This document shows positions 1-5,113 of a stretch of DNA of 5,113 nt, one piece after another. The stretch is from Syntrophomonadaceae bacterium. GTDB taxonomy: Bacteria > Bacillota_D > Dethiobacteria > DTU022. The translations under genes were made by a program, and so were the position numbers. How positions within the stretch are numbered: position 1 is the first letter of the stretch; each line of letters begins with the position of its first letter. Location: positions 1-5,113 of the forward strand of contig PWUG01000283.1 of the NCBI GenBank assembly GCA_003562605.1. Direction: 5' to 3'. Under the pieces are notes generated by a model, which made no database searches, had not been told where the DNA came from, and saw nothing but the letters and a program-made list of their open reading frames with translations.

Positions 1-45
1 GATAATCAGTTAGAGCTATTATGTCTGACCTGCCTCTCGAGAAGT

Positions 46-73
46 AAAAAAGCCAAGTCCGATGACTCGGCTT
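46..73 (-). terminator. Intrinsic terminator downstream of the tRNA remnant
   Basis: Read on the minus strand, the two arms (complements of 64-73 and 50-59) form a 10-bp stem around a 4-nt loop, all Watson-Crick except one G-U wobble. A run of six U (46-51) overlaps the end of the stem and follows it. The hairpin begins 12 nt after the CCA end of the tRNA 3' half, so it most likely ended the original tRNA transcript and belongs to the host chromosome rather than to the element. Confidence 0.8.
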
Positions 74-84
74 TATCTTCATTT

Positions 85-126
85 TGGTGGACCCGAGGGG
101 AGTTGAACCCCTGACCTCTAGTCCGT
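85..126 (-). tRNA. Partial tRNA, 3' half only, most like tRNA-Arg (ACG)
   Basis: On the minus strand the segment reads, in order: an anticodon-loop remnant ACGGA (122-126), CTAGA as the 3' anticodon strand (117-121), a short variable region GGTC (113-116), a perfect 5-bp T-stem AGGGG/CCCCT with canonical loop TTCAACT (96-112), the 3' acceptor strand CGGGTCC (89-95), discriminator A (88) and an encoded CCA (85-87). Beyond 126 nothing resembles a 5' anticodon strand, D-arm or a matching GGACCCG acceptor strand, so this is not a functional tRNA. The ACGGA loop end and the T-arm followed by CGGG recall bacterial tRNA-Arg(ACG); the isotype is inferred from the 3' half only. The split at the anticodon loop fits a tyrosine-integrase attachment site. 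Confidence 0.65.
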
Positions 127-128
127 CT
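85..128. other. Candidate attachment site (attL/attR) of an integrated element
   Basis: The duplicated core of a tRNA-targeting element normally runs from the anticodon loop to the 3' end of the tRNA. That is exactly the portion present here, and its terminator is still downstream. The intact tRNA, rebuilt from the host 5' half plus an element-borne 3' half, should lie at the far end of the element beyond the right edge of the window. Tyrosine integrases are known to favour this position in tRNA genes; that this remnant arose that way is inference. No integrase gene is visible next to the site, which is compatible with its lying at the other end. Confidence 0.55.
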
Positions 129-178
129 AAAGCAATTTTGGAGCGGCAGGGTTGAGTTCCCCTCAGTGGTTTTAAGCC

Positions 179-207
179 TTGCAGAATAGGGCTTCACGTG
201 GTATAGT
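179..207 (+). promoter_or_regulatory. Putative sigma-A promoter for the 366-aa gene
   Basis: TTGCAG (179-184) and TATAGT (202-207) are separated by 17 nt. The -10 matches the consensus at five of six bases; the -35 keeps only the TTG core. Transcription would start near 214, about 70 nt before the ATG at 286. A 5-bp hairpin (174-178 with 190-194) overlaps the -35. The rest of 127-285 holds no gene I can support; it contains a T-arm-like sequence (147-167) and two CACACAA repeats (254-260 and 266-272). Confidence 0.45.
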
Positions 208-285
208 AAATTATGGCAGACTGAACGAGTTTTTCTCATTCTGGCGCAGTTGGCACACAAATCCGCACACAAGCGGGGGCTAGTA

Positions 286-1386
286 ATGACAAAAAAACTT
301 TATGATCATATGTTCAATCAATGGGAAACAGAGGCAAAATGCCCCAGTGAAGAAGATATCCCAAAAGAAATACAAAACCATGTGAAAGCAGTTGAAGATG
401 ATTACGATAACGCTTCCAGGGACGAAGCCGAAAAGATGTTCAAGCAGCTTATAGGAAAAGCAAAATTGGGCAAGCCACCTGGAGAATTTGTAAAAGACCC
501 TGCGGCACAATTAAGGGTGCATTTCTTCGAGGCTATATGGAGAGTTGCCCCTGAAGCCTTTTCTTCCCTTGCACAAGATGTTTACCCACTGTATTCAGCA
601 GCATATAATAAAACAAGACCACGAAAAATTAACCAGGTTAGGAAACGTAAAGAAGAAACTGCCTTTCTGATTAGTCTGCGAAAGTGGGCGGCAGAGTGGA
701 ATTTAACTCCTGACTGGGCGCAAAATCGTGCTATGCATATACTTGCGGAATGGCGTAGGAAGCCTGATATCCTGGGTAACAAACCAAAGGTGATAATGGT
801 TAATGACGCCCCACTTAAGTTTCCAGAAGAAAAAACCCCTGAATTAGAGGATGATCCTCTTGGTTATGTTCACGGGCTATTATGGGATGTGTGGAGCTTA
901 CAACAAGGAATAATAGAATGTAAAACCCTTCGGGAAGCTAATAGAAAGGCCCGAACAGCAGCTTCCCTGCTAGAAAGCGCAGCAGAAACAACCCTTAGGT
1001 GGGAAAACCCTTGGATGGAAACAAAGGAAGAGTTTTTTGAGCGAGCAGATTGGACATTGAAAAAGCATATTACCTACAGGGAACTAATGTATGAAGAAGA
1101 AGGCTGGAAAAAACCTGTAGAGAAGCGAAACCGGAGCGGCAATCCTGCCCAGCATTTTGAATGGTTGGCGCTATACCAGCTAAAACAGCTAACCTATAAG
1201 AAAATAGCCATAATGTATCTGGATAAACAAGAAAAAAATTTTCTAGATAACCAGGATAAACAATCTATGAATGAGTATTTAGATATTAAACGTAAAAATG
1301 TCGAGAAAAACGTCAAGAAAATGGCGAAACTTTGCGATATCATGCTAAGAGATAAAGTTAACGCTGGCAGACCAAGAAAGCAATAA
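286..1386 (+). CDS. Unrecognised 366-aa protein, possibly DNA-binding
   Basis: I do not recognise this protein. The frame is open back to a TTG at 250, but the ATG at 286 is the better start because it has a G-rich Shine-Dalgarno-like stretch (274-279) just upstream; the TTG lies in element-end DNA without a clear site. The protein is charged and tryptophan-rich, with no signal peptide and no hydrophobic membrane segment, so it is presumably cytoplasmic. Residues about 1-80 are acidic. Residues about 105-170 are basic (RPRKINQVRKRKEE) and helical-looking. The C-terminal segment about 290-355 (HFEWLALYQLKQLTYKKIAI..., later VEKNVKKMAKLCDIMLR) has the spacing of a helix-turn-helix or sigma-region-4-like fold, and a basic tail GRPRKQ follows. 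It is the first gene inside the putative element boundary and is separated from the replication genes by a strong terminator, so it forms its own transcription unit. A regulatory or DNA-binding role is a guess. Confidence 0.85.
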   Translation: MTKKLYDHMFNQWETEAKCPSEEDIPKEIQNHVKAVEDDYDNASRDEAEKMFKQLIGKAKLGKPPGEFVKDPAAQLRVHFFEAIWRVAPEAFSSLAQDVYPLYSAAYNKTRPRKINQVRKRKEETAFLISLRKWAAEWNLTPDWAQNRAMHILAEWRRKPDILGNKPKVIMVNDAPLKFPEEKTPELEDDPLGYVHGLLWDVWSLQQGIIECKTLREANRKARTAASLLESAAETTLRWENPWMETKEEFFERADWTLKKHITYRELMYEEEGWKKPVEKRNRSGNPAQHFEWLALYQLKQLTYKKIAIMYLDKQEKNFLDNQDKQSMNEYLDIKRKNVEKNVKKMAKLCDIMLRDKVNAGRPRKQ

Positions 1387-1412
1387 AACAATAACATAAG
1401 ACATAAACACAG

Positions 1413-1451
1413 AAGGTACTTAAGCTAATAAATGCTAAGTACCTTTTTTTT
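1413..1451 (+). terminator. Strong intrinsic terminator after the 366-aa gene
   Basis: A perfect 10-bp inverted repeat, AAGGTACTTA (1413-1422) and TAAGTACCTT (1436-1445), encloses a 13-nt loop whose ends can add two G-C pairs. A run of eight T (1444-1451) follows. It lies 26 nt past the stop codon of the upstream gene and isolates that gene from the HTH-primase transcript. In the minus direction only short T runs follow the stem, so it is mainly a plus-strand terminator. Confidence 0.88.
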
Positions 1452-1467
1452 ATTTATATCAAGCAAT

Positions 1468-1473
1468 TATAAT
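1468..1473 (+). promoter_or_regulatory. Putative -10 element for the HTH-primase operon
   Basis: A perfect TATAAT sits 22 nt before the ATG at 1496 and just upstream of the ribosome binding site. With 17-nt spacing the -35 would fall in the T-run of the preceding terminator (1445-1450), which matches TTGACA poorly, so the promoter would be weak or activator-dependent. The placement between a terminator and the first gene of a new unit supports it. Confidence 0.42.
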
Positions 1474-1495
1474 CTAGTTGGAGGTGAAAAGAGCA

Positions 1496-1690
1496 ATGAC
1501 AAAATTGCTTAGTTCCTTACAAGTCGCGGAGATGCTGGGCGAAAGCCGTGAATGGGTTTATATGGCTGCCAGGGAAGGTATTATCCCGTCGGTACGCCTT
1601 GGACGCAAAGTAAAGTTTTCGGAGAAAGCTATCAACGAATTTATTGAAAACGGCGGCAAAGCCCTTCCCGGTGGATGGAGACGTGAGTAA
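1496..1690 (+). CDS. Small excisionase/MerR-type helix-turn-helix protein
   Basis: This 64-aa protein is nearly all one DNA-binding domain. Residues 6-54 follow the pattern of the excisionase-family HTH (HTH_17, MerR-like winged helix): SSLQVAEMLGESREWVYMAA forms the HTH, IIPSVRLGRKVKF the wing, and SEKAINEFIENG the closing helix. Such proteins act as excisionases (recombination directionality factors), as regulators, or as small replication-control proteins on plasmids and prophages. The start is set by a strong GGAGGTG (1480-1486) 9 nt before the ATG; an in-frame TTG at 1478 overlaps that site and is rejected. The gene lies 47 nt upstream of the primase-helicase in the same direction with no terminator between, so the two are probably cotranscribed. 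The domain call is secure; whether it controls excision, replication or transcription is not decided by the sequence. Confidence 0.9.
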   Translation: MTKLLSSLQVAEMLGESREWVYMAAREGIIPSVRLGRKVKFSEKAINEFIENGGKALPGGWRRE

Positions 1691-1737
1691 AATACAAAAA
1701 GCCCGGAGTGGGCCGGACAGAAGGAAGGTGACAGCTA

Positions 1738-4323
1738 TTGGCTTCTAAAACAAGTATAACAGAGCAGGGAAAAATAGTAAATGGCCTGGAGAAGTTAAAA
1801 CATCCCCATGAAGTGACCGAGCTGCGCATACTGCATGCAGGCAAAAATGGCACCCTCAGCGGATACTATGATAATCTCCAGGCCCTTTTCAGGGACGCTC
1901 TTCAGTGGAGCGGGCAGGTGCCGGGGATTTACTTCACAATTAACCCGGTTAACCCTGCGCTGCTGGCCAGAAGTAAGAATAAGCTGACCCCCAGGGCGAA
2001 GATCACCACCAGCGATCATGACGTGGTGAAGCGCAAAGTCTTATACATTGACATTGACGCGGTAAGGCCCAGTGGTATCAGCAGTACGGATGAAGAACAC
2101 CAAGCTACCCTGGACAAAGGCCGGGAAATGATGGACTGGCTGAAACAGCAAGGTTGGCCAGAATGTATCATTGCCAGCAGTGGTAATGGCTGCCACCTCT
2201 ACTACAAGATTGATCTGCCGAATGATGATGCAAGCAAGCAATTAATTAGGCGATGCCTGGAAGTGCTGGCGCTTAAATACGGTGATGATGCCTGCGACAA
2301 TGACCAAAGTGTATTCAATGCTGCCCGAATAAGCAAATTACCCAGGACCCTTACTTGCAAAGGAGACAACCTACCTGAGCGACCCCACCGGGAGGCGAAG
2401 TTCATCCAGGTGCCTGATGGAGACCTGGGGACCGTTACCCGGGAGCAACTCCAGGCCCTGGCCGATATGCGACCAAAACAGGAAAAGCCTAGCCAGCAGT
2501 ATCAACAACACAGCAGCCAGTTTGACCTGGAGCAGTGGATTCACTCCCATGACTTAAAGGTATTAACTACTAAAACATGGCAAAATGCGACTGTATATGT
2601 TCTGGAGACTTGCCCTTTTAACCCGGAGCATGGCAAAGACAGTTCCATAATTCAACAGCCTTCTGGTGCCCTGGGCTTCCAGTGCTTCCATAACGGATGC
2701 AGCGGTTACACCTGGCACGATCTGCGGGACCTGCTGGAGCCGGGATGGAGAGAGAAAAGACGAGGTGCCCCGAATTATGGGCAACAACAGGAAACGGAAC
2801 AAACTACAAAAAACAAACCATGGGAGAAATTGAAACCCTTTGATGAGCATACCCTACCTTCCTTCCCGATTCATTCCCTGCCCTCATGGCTGCGAGAATA
2901 TTGCCAGGCCGTATCAATAGCAACACAAACGCCAATTGACCTGCCAGCAATTCTTTCGTTACCTGTATCATGCACAGCATTACAAAAAAGATATGCAGTA
3001 TGTATGCGGCAGGGATGGCTGGAACAGTTGGCTTTATTTGTTGCTGCCGTTCTTAATTCCGGGGAGCGAAAAAGCCCTGTCTTTTCTCTTATGGTTGAAC
3101 CCATAGAAGAATACGAACAGTTAGAAGTTGATAGGTTGGCCCCCTTGGTGGCAGAAAAACAGAACAAAAGAAGAATACTTGAGGAAAAGCTAAAAACCTT
3201 ACAAAGCAAAGCAAGCAAGGCCGAACCAGAAGAAGCCGCCGCGAAAGAGCAGGAGGCGGCGACAATTGCCCGGGAACTGGTAGAGCTTAACATACCATCC
3301 TTACCCAAACTCGTGGTTGACGATGTTTCACCTGAACAGTTAGCTTCCATTTTGGCGCAACAGGGAGGTAGGTTATCAGTTCTATCTGGTGAGGGAGGCA
3401 TCTTTGATATTATGGCTGGCAGATACTCCCAAAGCGGACAAGCGAACTTTGAGGTATTTTTGAAAGGTTATTCTGGCGACACATTGAGGGTTGATCGTGT
3501 TGGCAGGCCGCCCGAATACGTCAAGGAGCCTGCGTTGTCAGTGGGATTAACAATTCAACCGGAGGTGTTGGAGGGGCTTTTTGAAAAACCAGGATTCAGG
3601 GGGCGCGGACTTCTTGCCCGGTTCTTTTTCATCCTGCCAAATAGCATAGTGGGATTCAGGGATAACAATCCTCCACCTATAGATGATTCAATGCGAGCTA
3701 TCTACAACACTAATATCAAGAAAATGCTGTCGCTGAGTAATGGCGAAGAAGGCAAACCCAAGGTCCTGGCGCTGTCTCGTGAGGCGGAATTGCTTTCAAA
3801 TAAGTTTGCTGAATGGCTAGAACCTAAACTGCGCGATGCAGAAGAGCTGCACCTAATTAGAGACTGGTCCGCGAAGCTGCACGGAGGCGTGGGCAGGATT
3901 GCAGGGATCTTACATCTATCAGAACATATTGACAACCCAAGACCGGATGATACCAGGATCAGTGGGCAAACTTTCCAGGCTGCAATCGAAATTGGGAAAT
4001 ACTTAATAGAACACGCGAAAGCTGCCTTCATCGAGATGGGCACAAATATTGAACATAGTGATGGTAAGTACCTTGTAAATATCATCAAAAAAGAAGAATG
4101 CAAATTTTTTAGCAAGCAGGAGTTGTGGCAGAAAGCAAAAGGTAAATTCAAAAGAGCAGAACGCATGGACAAAGCCCTTGATTTATTGTGCGATCATAAC
4201 TTTATCAGGAGCAAAGAAATGCTTGAAAGAGAGGGCCCGGGCCGTAAGCCAGCACCTGTTTACGATGTTAACCCTGAAGTTTACCACGAAAAGCCTGCAG
4301 GGGGCTACAAAGATGAATTTTGA
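1738..4323 (+). CDS. AEP primase - DUF3987 helicase-like replication protein
   Basis: This 861-aa protein probably starts replication of the element by making primers and unwinding DNA. The start is a TTG preceded by AAGGAAGGTGA (1721-1731), 6 nt away; no usable ATG is near. The N-terminal archaeo-eukaryotic primase core shows the three expected motifs: YIDID with D105 and D107, SGNGCHLYY with H153, and a third acidic residue, probably D189, in DQSVFNAARISKLPRT. A putative zinc site follows (C292, H298, C316, C321; H318 nearby). Residues about 370-770 match the DUF3987 ATPase family: SGERKSP (441-447) at the P-loop position, VVDDVSPEQL (526-535) as the acidic motif, SGEGG (550-554), GRGLLARFF with R628 as a candidate arginine finger, and KLHGGVGRIAGILHL near 713-727. 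A charged, coiled-coil-like insert occupies about 457-515. The last 90 residues look like a winged helix ending in GRKPAPVYDVNP, as is common in this family. All key primase residues are present and no frameshift is seen. Motif assignments are from memory of the families. Confidence 0.9.
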   Translation: MASKTSITEQGKIVNGLEKLKHPHEVTELRILHAGKNGTLSGYYDNLQALFRDALQWSGQVPGIYFTINPVNPALLARSKNKLTPRAKITTSDHDVVKRKVLYIDIDAVRPSGISSTDEEHQATLDKGREMMDWLKQQGWPECIIASSGNGCHLYYKIDLPNDDASKQLIRRCLEVLALKYGDDACDNDQSVFNAARISKLPRTLTCKGDNLPERPHREAKFIQVPDGDLGTVTREQLQALADMRPKQEKPSQQYQQHSSQFDLEQWIHSHDLKVLTTKTWQNATVYVLETCPFNPEHGKDSSIIQQPSGALGFQCFHNGCSGYTWHDLRDLLEPGWREKRRGAPNYGQQQETEQTTKNKPWEKLKPFDEHTLPSFPIHSLPSWLREYCQAVSIATQTPIDLPAILSLPVSCTALQKRYAVCMRQGWLEQLALFVAAVLNSGERKSPVFSLMVEPIEEYEQLEVDRLAPLVAEKQNKRRILEEKLKTLQSKASKAEPEEAAAKEQEAATIARELVELNIPSLPKLVVDDVSPEQLASILAQQGGRLSVLSGEGGIFDIMAGRYSQSGQANFEVFLKGYSGDTLRVDRVGRPPEYVKEPALSVGLTIQPEVLEGLFEKPGFRGRGLLARFFFILPNSIVGFRDNNPPPIDDSMRAIYNTNIKKMLSLSNGEEGKPKVLALSREAELLSNKFAEWLEPKLRDAEELHLIRDWSAKLHGGVGRIAGILHLSEHIDNPRPDDTRISGQTFQAAIEIGKYLIEHAKAAFIEMGTNIEHSDGKYLVNIIKKEECKFFSKQELWQKAKGKFKRAERMDKALDLLCDHNFIRSKEMLEREGPGRKPAPVYDVNPEVYHEKPAGGYKDEF

Positions 4324-4349
4324 ATATCCTGTCCTATAAATACTATAAT
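4320..4349 (+). promoter_or_regulatory. Putative promoter overlapping the primase stop codon
   Basis: TTGAAT (4320-4325) and a perfect TATAAT (4344-4349) are spaced by 18 nt. The -35 overlaps the TGA of the primase gene, and the -10 spans the first and second 9-bp repeats of the inverted array. Transcription would run into the 148-aa gene at 4422. Because the repeats occupy the promoter core, a protein that binds them would be expected to repress it. Confidence 0.45.
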
Positions 4350-4397
4350 TCCTATAATTAGGCTTATCGCCTATTTTAGTCTTTATAGTAATTGTAG
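4334..4397. repeat. Inverted 3+3 array of 9-bp iteron-like repeats
   Basis: On the plus strand, CTATAAATA (4334-4342), CTATAATTC (4343-4351) and CTATAATTA (4352-4360) are head-to-tail with an exact 9-bp period. A 10-bp spacer GGCTTATCGC (4361-4370) follows. On the minus strand, CTACAATTA (4389-4397), CTATAAAGA (4380-4388) and CTAAAATAG (4371-4379) form a second set of three with the same period. The sets are symmetrical about 4365.5, and the inner edge AGGC...GCCT is a short palindrome. The block fills most of the 98-nt gap between the primase gene and the next gene. Such phased repeats next to a replication gene could be iterons of an origin or an operator. The left set is better conserved than the right, and the AT-rich content means that part of the match could be chance. 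Confidence 0.6.
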
Positions 4398-4421
4398 GAT
4401 AAGGTTGCGAGGTGAGAAAAA

Positions 4422-4868
4422 ATGAACCCTGAAGCGATCATTAAAGAGCTGCAGAGCGCAGGTTTTTCCATTAAGCTTGATTCAGGGAAAATACAGGTCG
4501 AACATCCCGATCCATGCCCTCCGGAGTGGGCGCTGCAAGCCTTGGGCCAAGTTAAAGAAAACCGAGAGAAGTTTATCTTATATCTTTCTCAAGAAGCCAA
4601 AAACAAGCAACCACCAGATGAAGAATACTTCGATAGATGTTTCCGGGAAATGCTGGCTGAAGTTACAGCCGATGACCCTGGTGAGGGATACCTGGAATAT
4701 GAAGAACCGGAAAATCAGGCAGCCATCAGCCGCGCTGAATGTAAGCTGGGCGCAGCCTGGGCCCGGGCGCTTTCCGGGGACGAATCAGCCAGGGACGATT
4801 TCGATCAGGCACTAGAAGAGCTTAAGAAGAGTTTTCTGCTTTCAATTGATTCATACAAGAAGAAATAA
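4422..4868 (+). CDS. 148-aa protein with TubC-docking-like N-terminal domain
   Basis: Residues about 3-57 (IIKELQSAGFSIKLDSGKIQVEHPD... to REKFILYLS) resemble the TubC N-terminal docking domain. The pattern is a first helix, a G-F/V-x-I/L strand, a D-S-G-K-I-Q-V strand, and a last helix ending K-E-N-R-E-K-F-I-L-Y-L. In polyketide and peptide synthetases this domain joins partner subunits, but stand-alone versions also occur on phages and other mobile elements, where their role is unknown. The rest (58-148) is acidic and helical, with a lysine-rich end and no enzyme motif or membrane segment. The start has a good site, GAGGTGAG (4409-4416), 5 nt before the ATG. The gene follows the repeat array and probably has its own promoter. 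A protein-protein or protein-DNA adaptor role is inference; no biosynthetic genes are nearby. Confidence 0.85.
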   Translation: MNPEAIIKELQSAGFSIKLDSGKIQVEHPDPCPPEWALQALGQVKENREKFILYLSQEAKNKQPPDEEYFDRCFREMLAEVTADDPGEGYLEYEEPENQAAISRAECKLGAAWARALSGDESARDDFDQALEELKKSFLLSIDSYKKK

Positions 4869-4894
4869 TTTAATTAAGACGGTCAGTGTAAAGG

Positions 4895-4904
4895 TGTATA
4901 TACA
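4895..4904. promoter_or_regulatory. Perfect 10-bp palindrome upstream of the last gene
   Basis: TGTATATACA is a perfect dyad in the 77-nt gap between the 148-aa gene and the last, partial gene. It is the size of a half-turn operator for a dimeric regulator, but AT-rich palindromes of this length occur by chance. I see no terminator and no convincing promoter in the gap, so the partial gene may be read from the upstream transcript. Confidence 0.2.
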
Positions 4905-4945
4905 GCTACGAAATTATCAGGTCATTTGAAAAGGGCGGTGATGAC

Positions 4946-5113
4946 ATGGCACGACCCTGTTCAATATGTTCACACCCACAGCGGGATGAAATAGACAGAG
5001 CATTAATTGAGGGCACGAACCTGGGAAATATCGTAACGTTACATAACGGTATAACGAAAATGAGCCTGATTCGTCATAGAGACAACCACCTCCCCGGCCA
5101 TCTGGTGAAAGCC
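4946..5113 (+). CDS. Small Cys/His HTH-like protein, 3' end beyond the window
   Basis: The first 56 codons are visible and the frame is open at the window edge. The ATG has an AAAGGGCGGTGAT Shine-Dalgarno stretch (4929-4941) directly upstream. The protein begins MARPCSICSHPQRDEIDRAL, with C5-x2-C8-x-H10, and later has RHRDNHLP with H44 and H48. The segment between, EGTNLGNIVTLHNGITKMSL, resembles a helix-turn-helix. The layout of a CxxC pair at the start and an RHxxxHL motif after an HTH is familiar from small uncharacterised proteins of phages and mobile elements. Zinc binding by C5, C8, H44 and H48 and a DNA-binding role are inferred, since no member with a known function comes to mind. The distance to the previous gene (77 nt) and the shared direction suggest a common unit. 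Confidence 0.8.
   Translation, partial: MARPCSICSHPQRDEIDRALIEGTNLGNIVTLHNGITKMSLIRHRDNHLPGHLVKA

Noticed and set aside
85..250. 3' end of tmRNA instead of a tRNA
   Set aside because: A U at acceptor position 70 and discriminator A recall tmRNA and tRNA-Ala, but no tag-peptide frame or pseudoknot-like series is visible upstream, and the ACGGA loop plus T-arm fit tRNA-Arg better. Not fully excluded.
6..272. Minus-strand open frame of 88 codons at the left edge
   Set aside because: It runs straight through the tRNA 3' half and the terminator, has no ribosome binding site, and its product shows no domain pattern.
250..285. Upstream TTG start extending the 366-aa protein by 12 residues
   Set aside because: No Shine-Dalgarno sequence precedes it and it lies over the CACACAA repeats; the ATG at 286 has a G-rich site.
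1701..1713. GCCC-loop-GGGC hairpin between the HTH and primase genes as a terminator
   Set aside because: The stem is only 4 bp and no T-run follows on the plus strand; a short T-run on the minus strand has no gene to serve.
3058..3078. SGERKSP as a mutated, inactive Walker A
   Set aside because: Without the Gly before Lys it looks degenerate, but I recall similar SGERKS motifs in DUF3987 relatives, so it is more likely a family variant than damage.
2871..3401. Minus-strand open frame of 176 codons inside the primase-helicase gene
   Set aside because: It is a shadow of the coding strand, Ser/Cys-rich and low in complexity, without a ribosome binding site, opposite well-conserved ATPase motifs.
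4334..4397. CRISPR array or simple terminator
   Set aside because: Units are only 9 bp with no unique spacers between them, and no T-run follows a GC-rich stem.
4477..4815. Second plus-strand frame of 112 codons within the 148-aa gene
   Set aside because: It is shifted relative to the gene that has the good ribosome binding site and recognisable N-terminal domain, and has no site of its own.

Overview
The window looks like one end of an integrated mobile element (prophage, phage satellite or integrative plasmid) from a Gram-positive anaerobe. The strong AGGAGGTG-type ribosome binding sites, intrinsic terminators, TTG start and mid-range GC suggest Firmicutes, and I would guess a clostridial or Peptococcaceae-like host. 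The host call is inference, because no chromosomal marker gene is present.

Layout. Positions 1-126 carry a minus-strand intrinsic terminator (46-73) and the 3' half of a tRNA, also on the minus strand (85-126). The tRNA piece has a CCA end, a T-arm and an anticodon-loop remnant most like tRNA-Arg(ACG), but no 5' half. This is the scar expected when a tyrosine integrase inserts an element at the anticodon loop: the element lies to the right and chromosome lies to the left. All genes to the right are on the plus strand. They are an unrecognised 366-aa protein (286-1386) ending in a strong terminator (1413-1451); a 64-aa excisionase/MerR-type helix-turn-helix protein (1496-1690); an 861-aa primase-helicase (1738-4323); a 148-aa protein with a TubC-docking-like N-terminus (4422-4868); and the start of a small Cys/His-containing protein cut by the window end (4946-5113).

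How it fits together. The primase-helicase joins an archaeo-eukaryotic primase (AEP) core, a small Cys/His cluster, a DUF3987-type ATPase and a winged-helix-like tail. This architecture is common in replication modules of mobile elements. Immediately after its stop codon lies an AT-rich 64-bp block of three 9-bp repeats, a 10-bp spacer, and three 9-bp repeats in inverted orientation. The block overlaps a plausible promoter for the 148-aa gene. It is the most interesting unexplained signal here and could be an iteron-type origin or the operator of a repressor; the small HTH protein and the primase-helicase are the obvious candidate binders. No integrase, capsid, toxin, nuclease or CRISPR feature is visible, so the class of element cannot be decided from this window.
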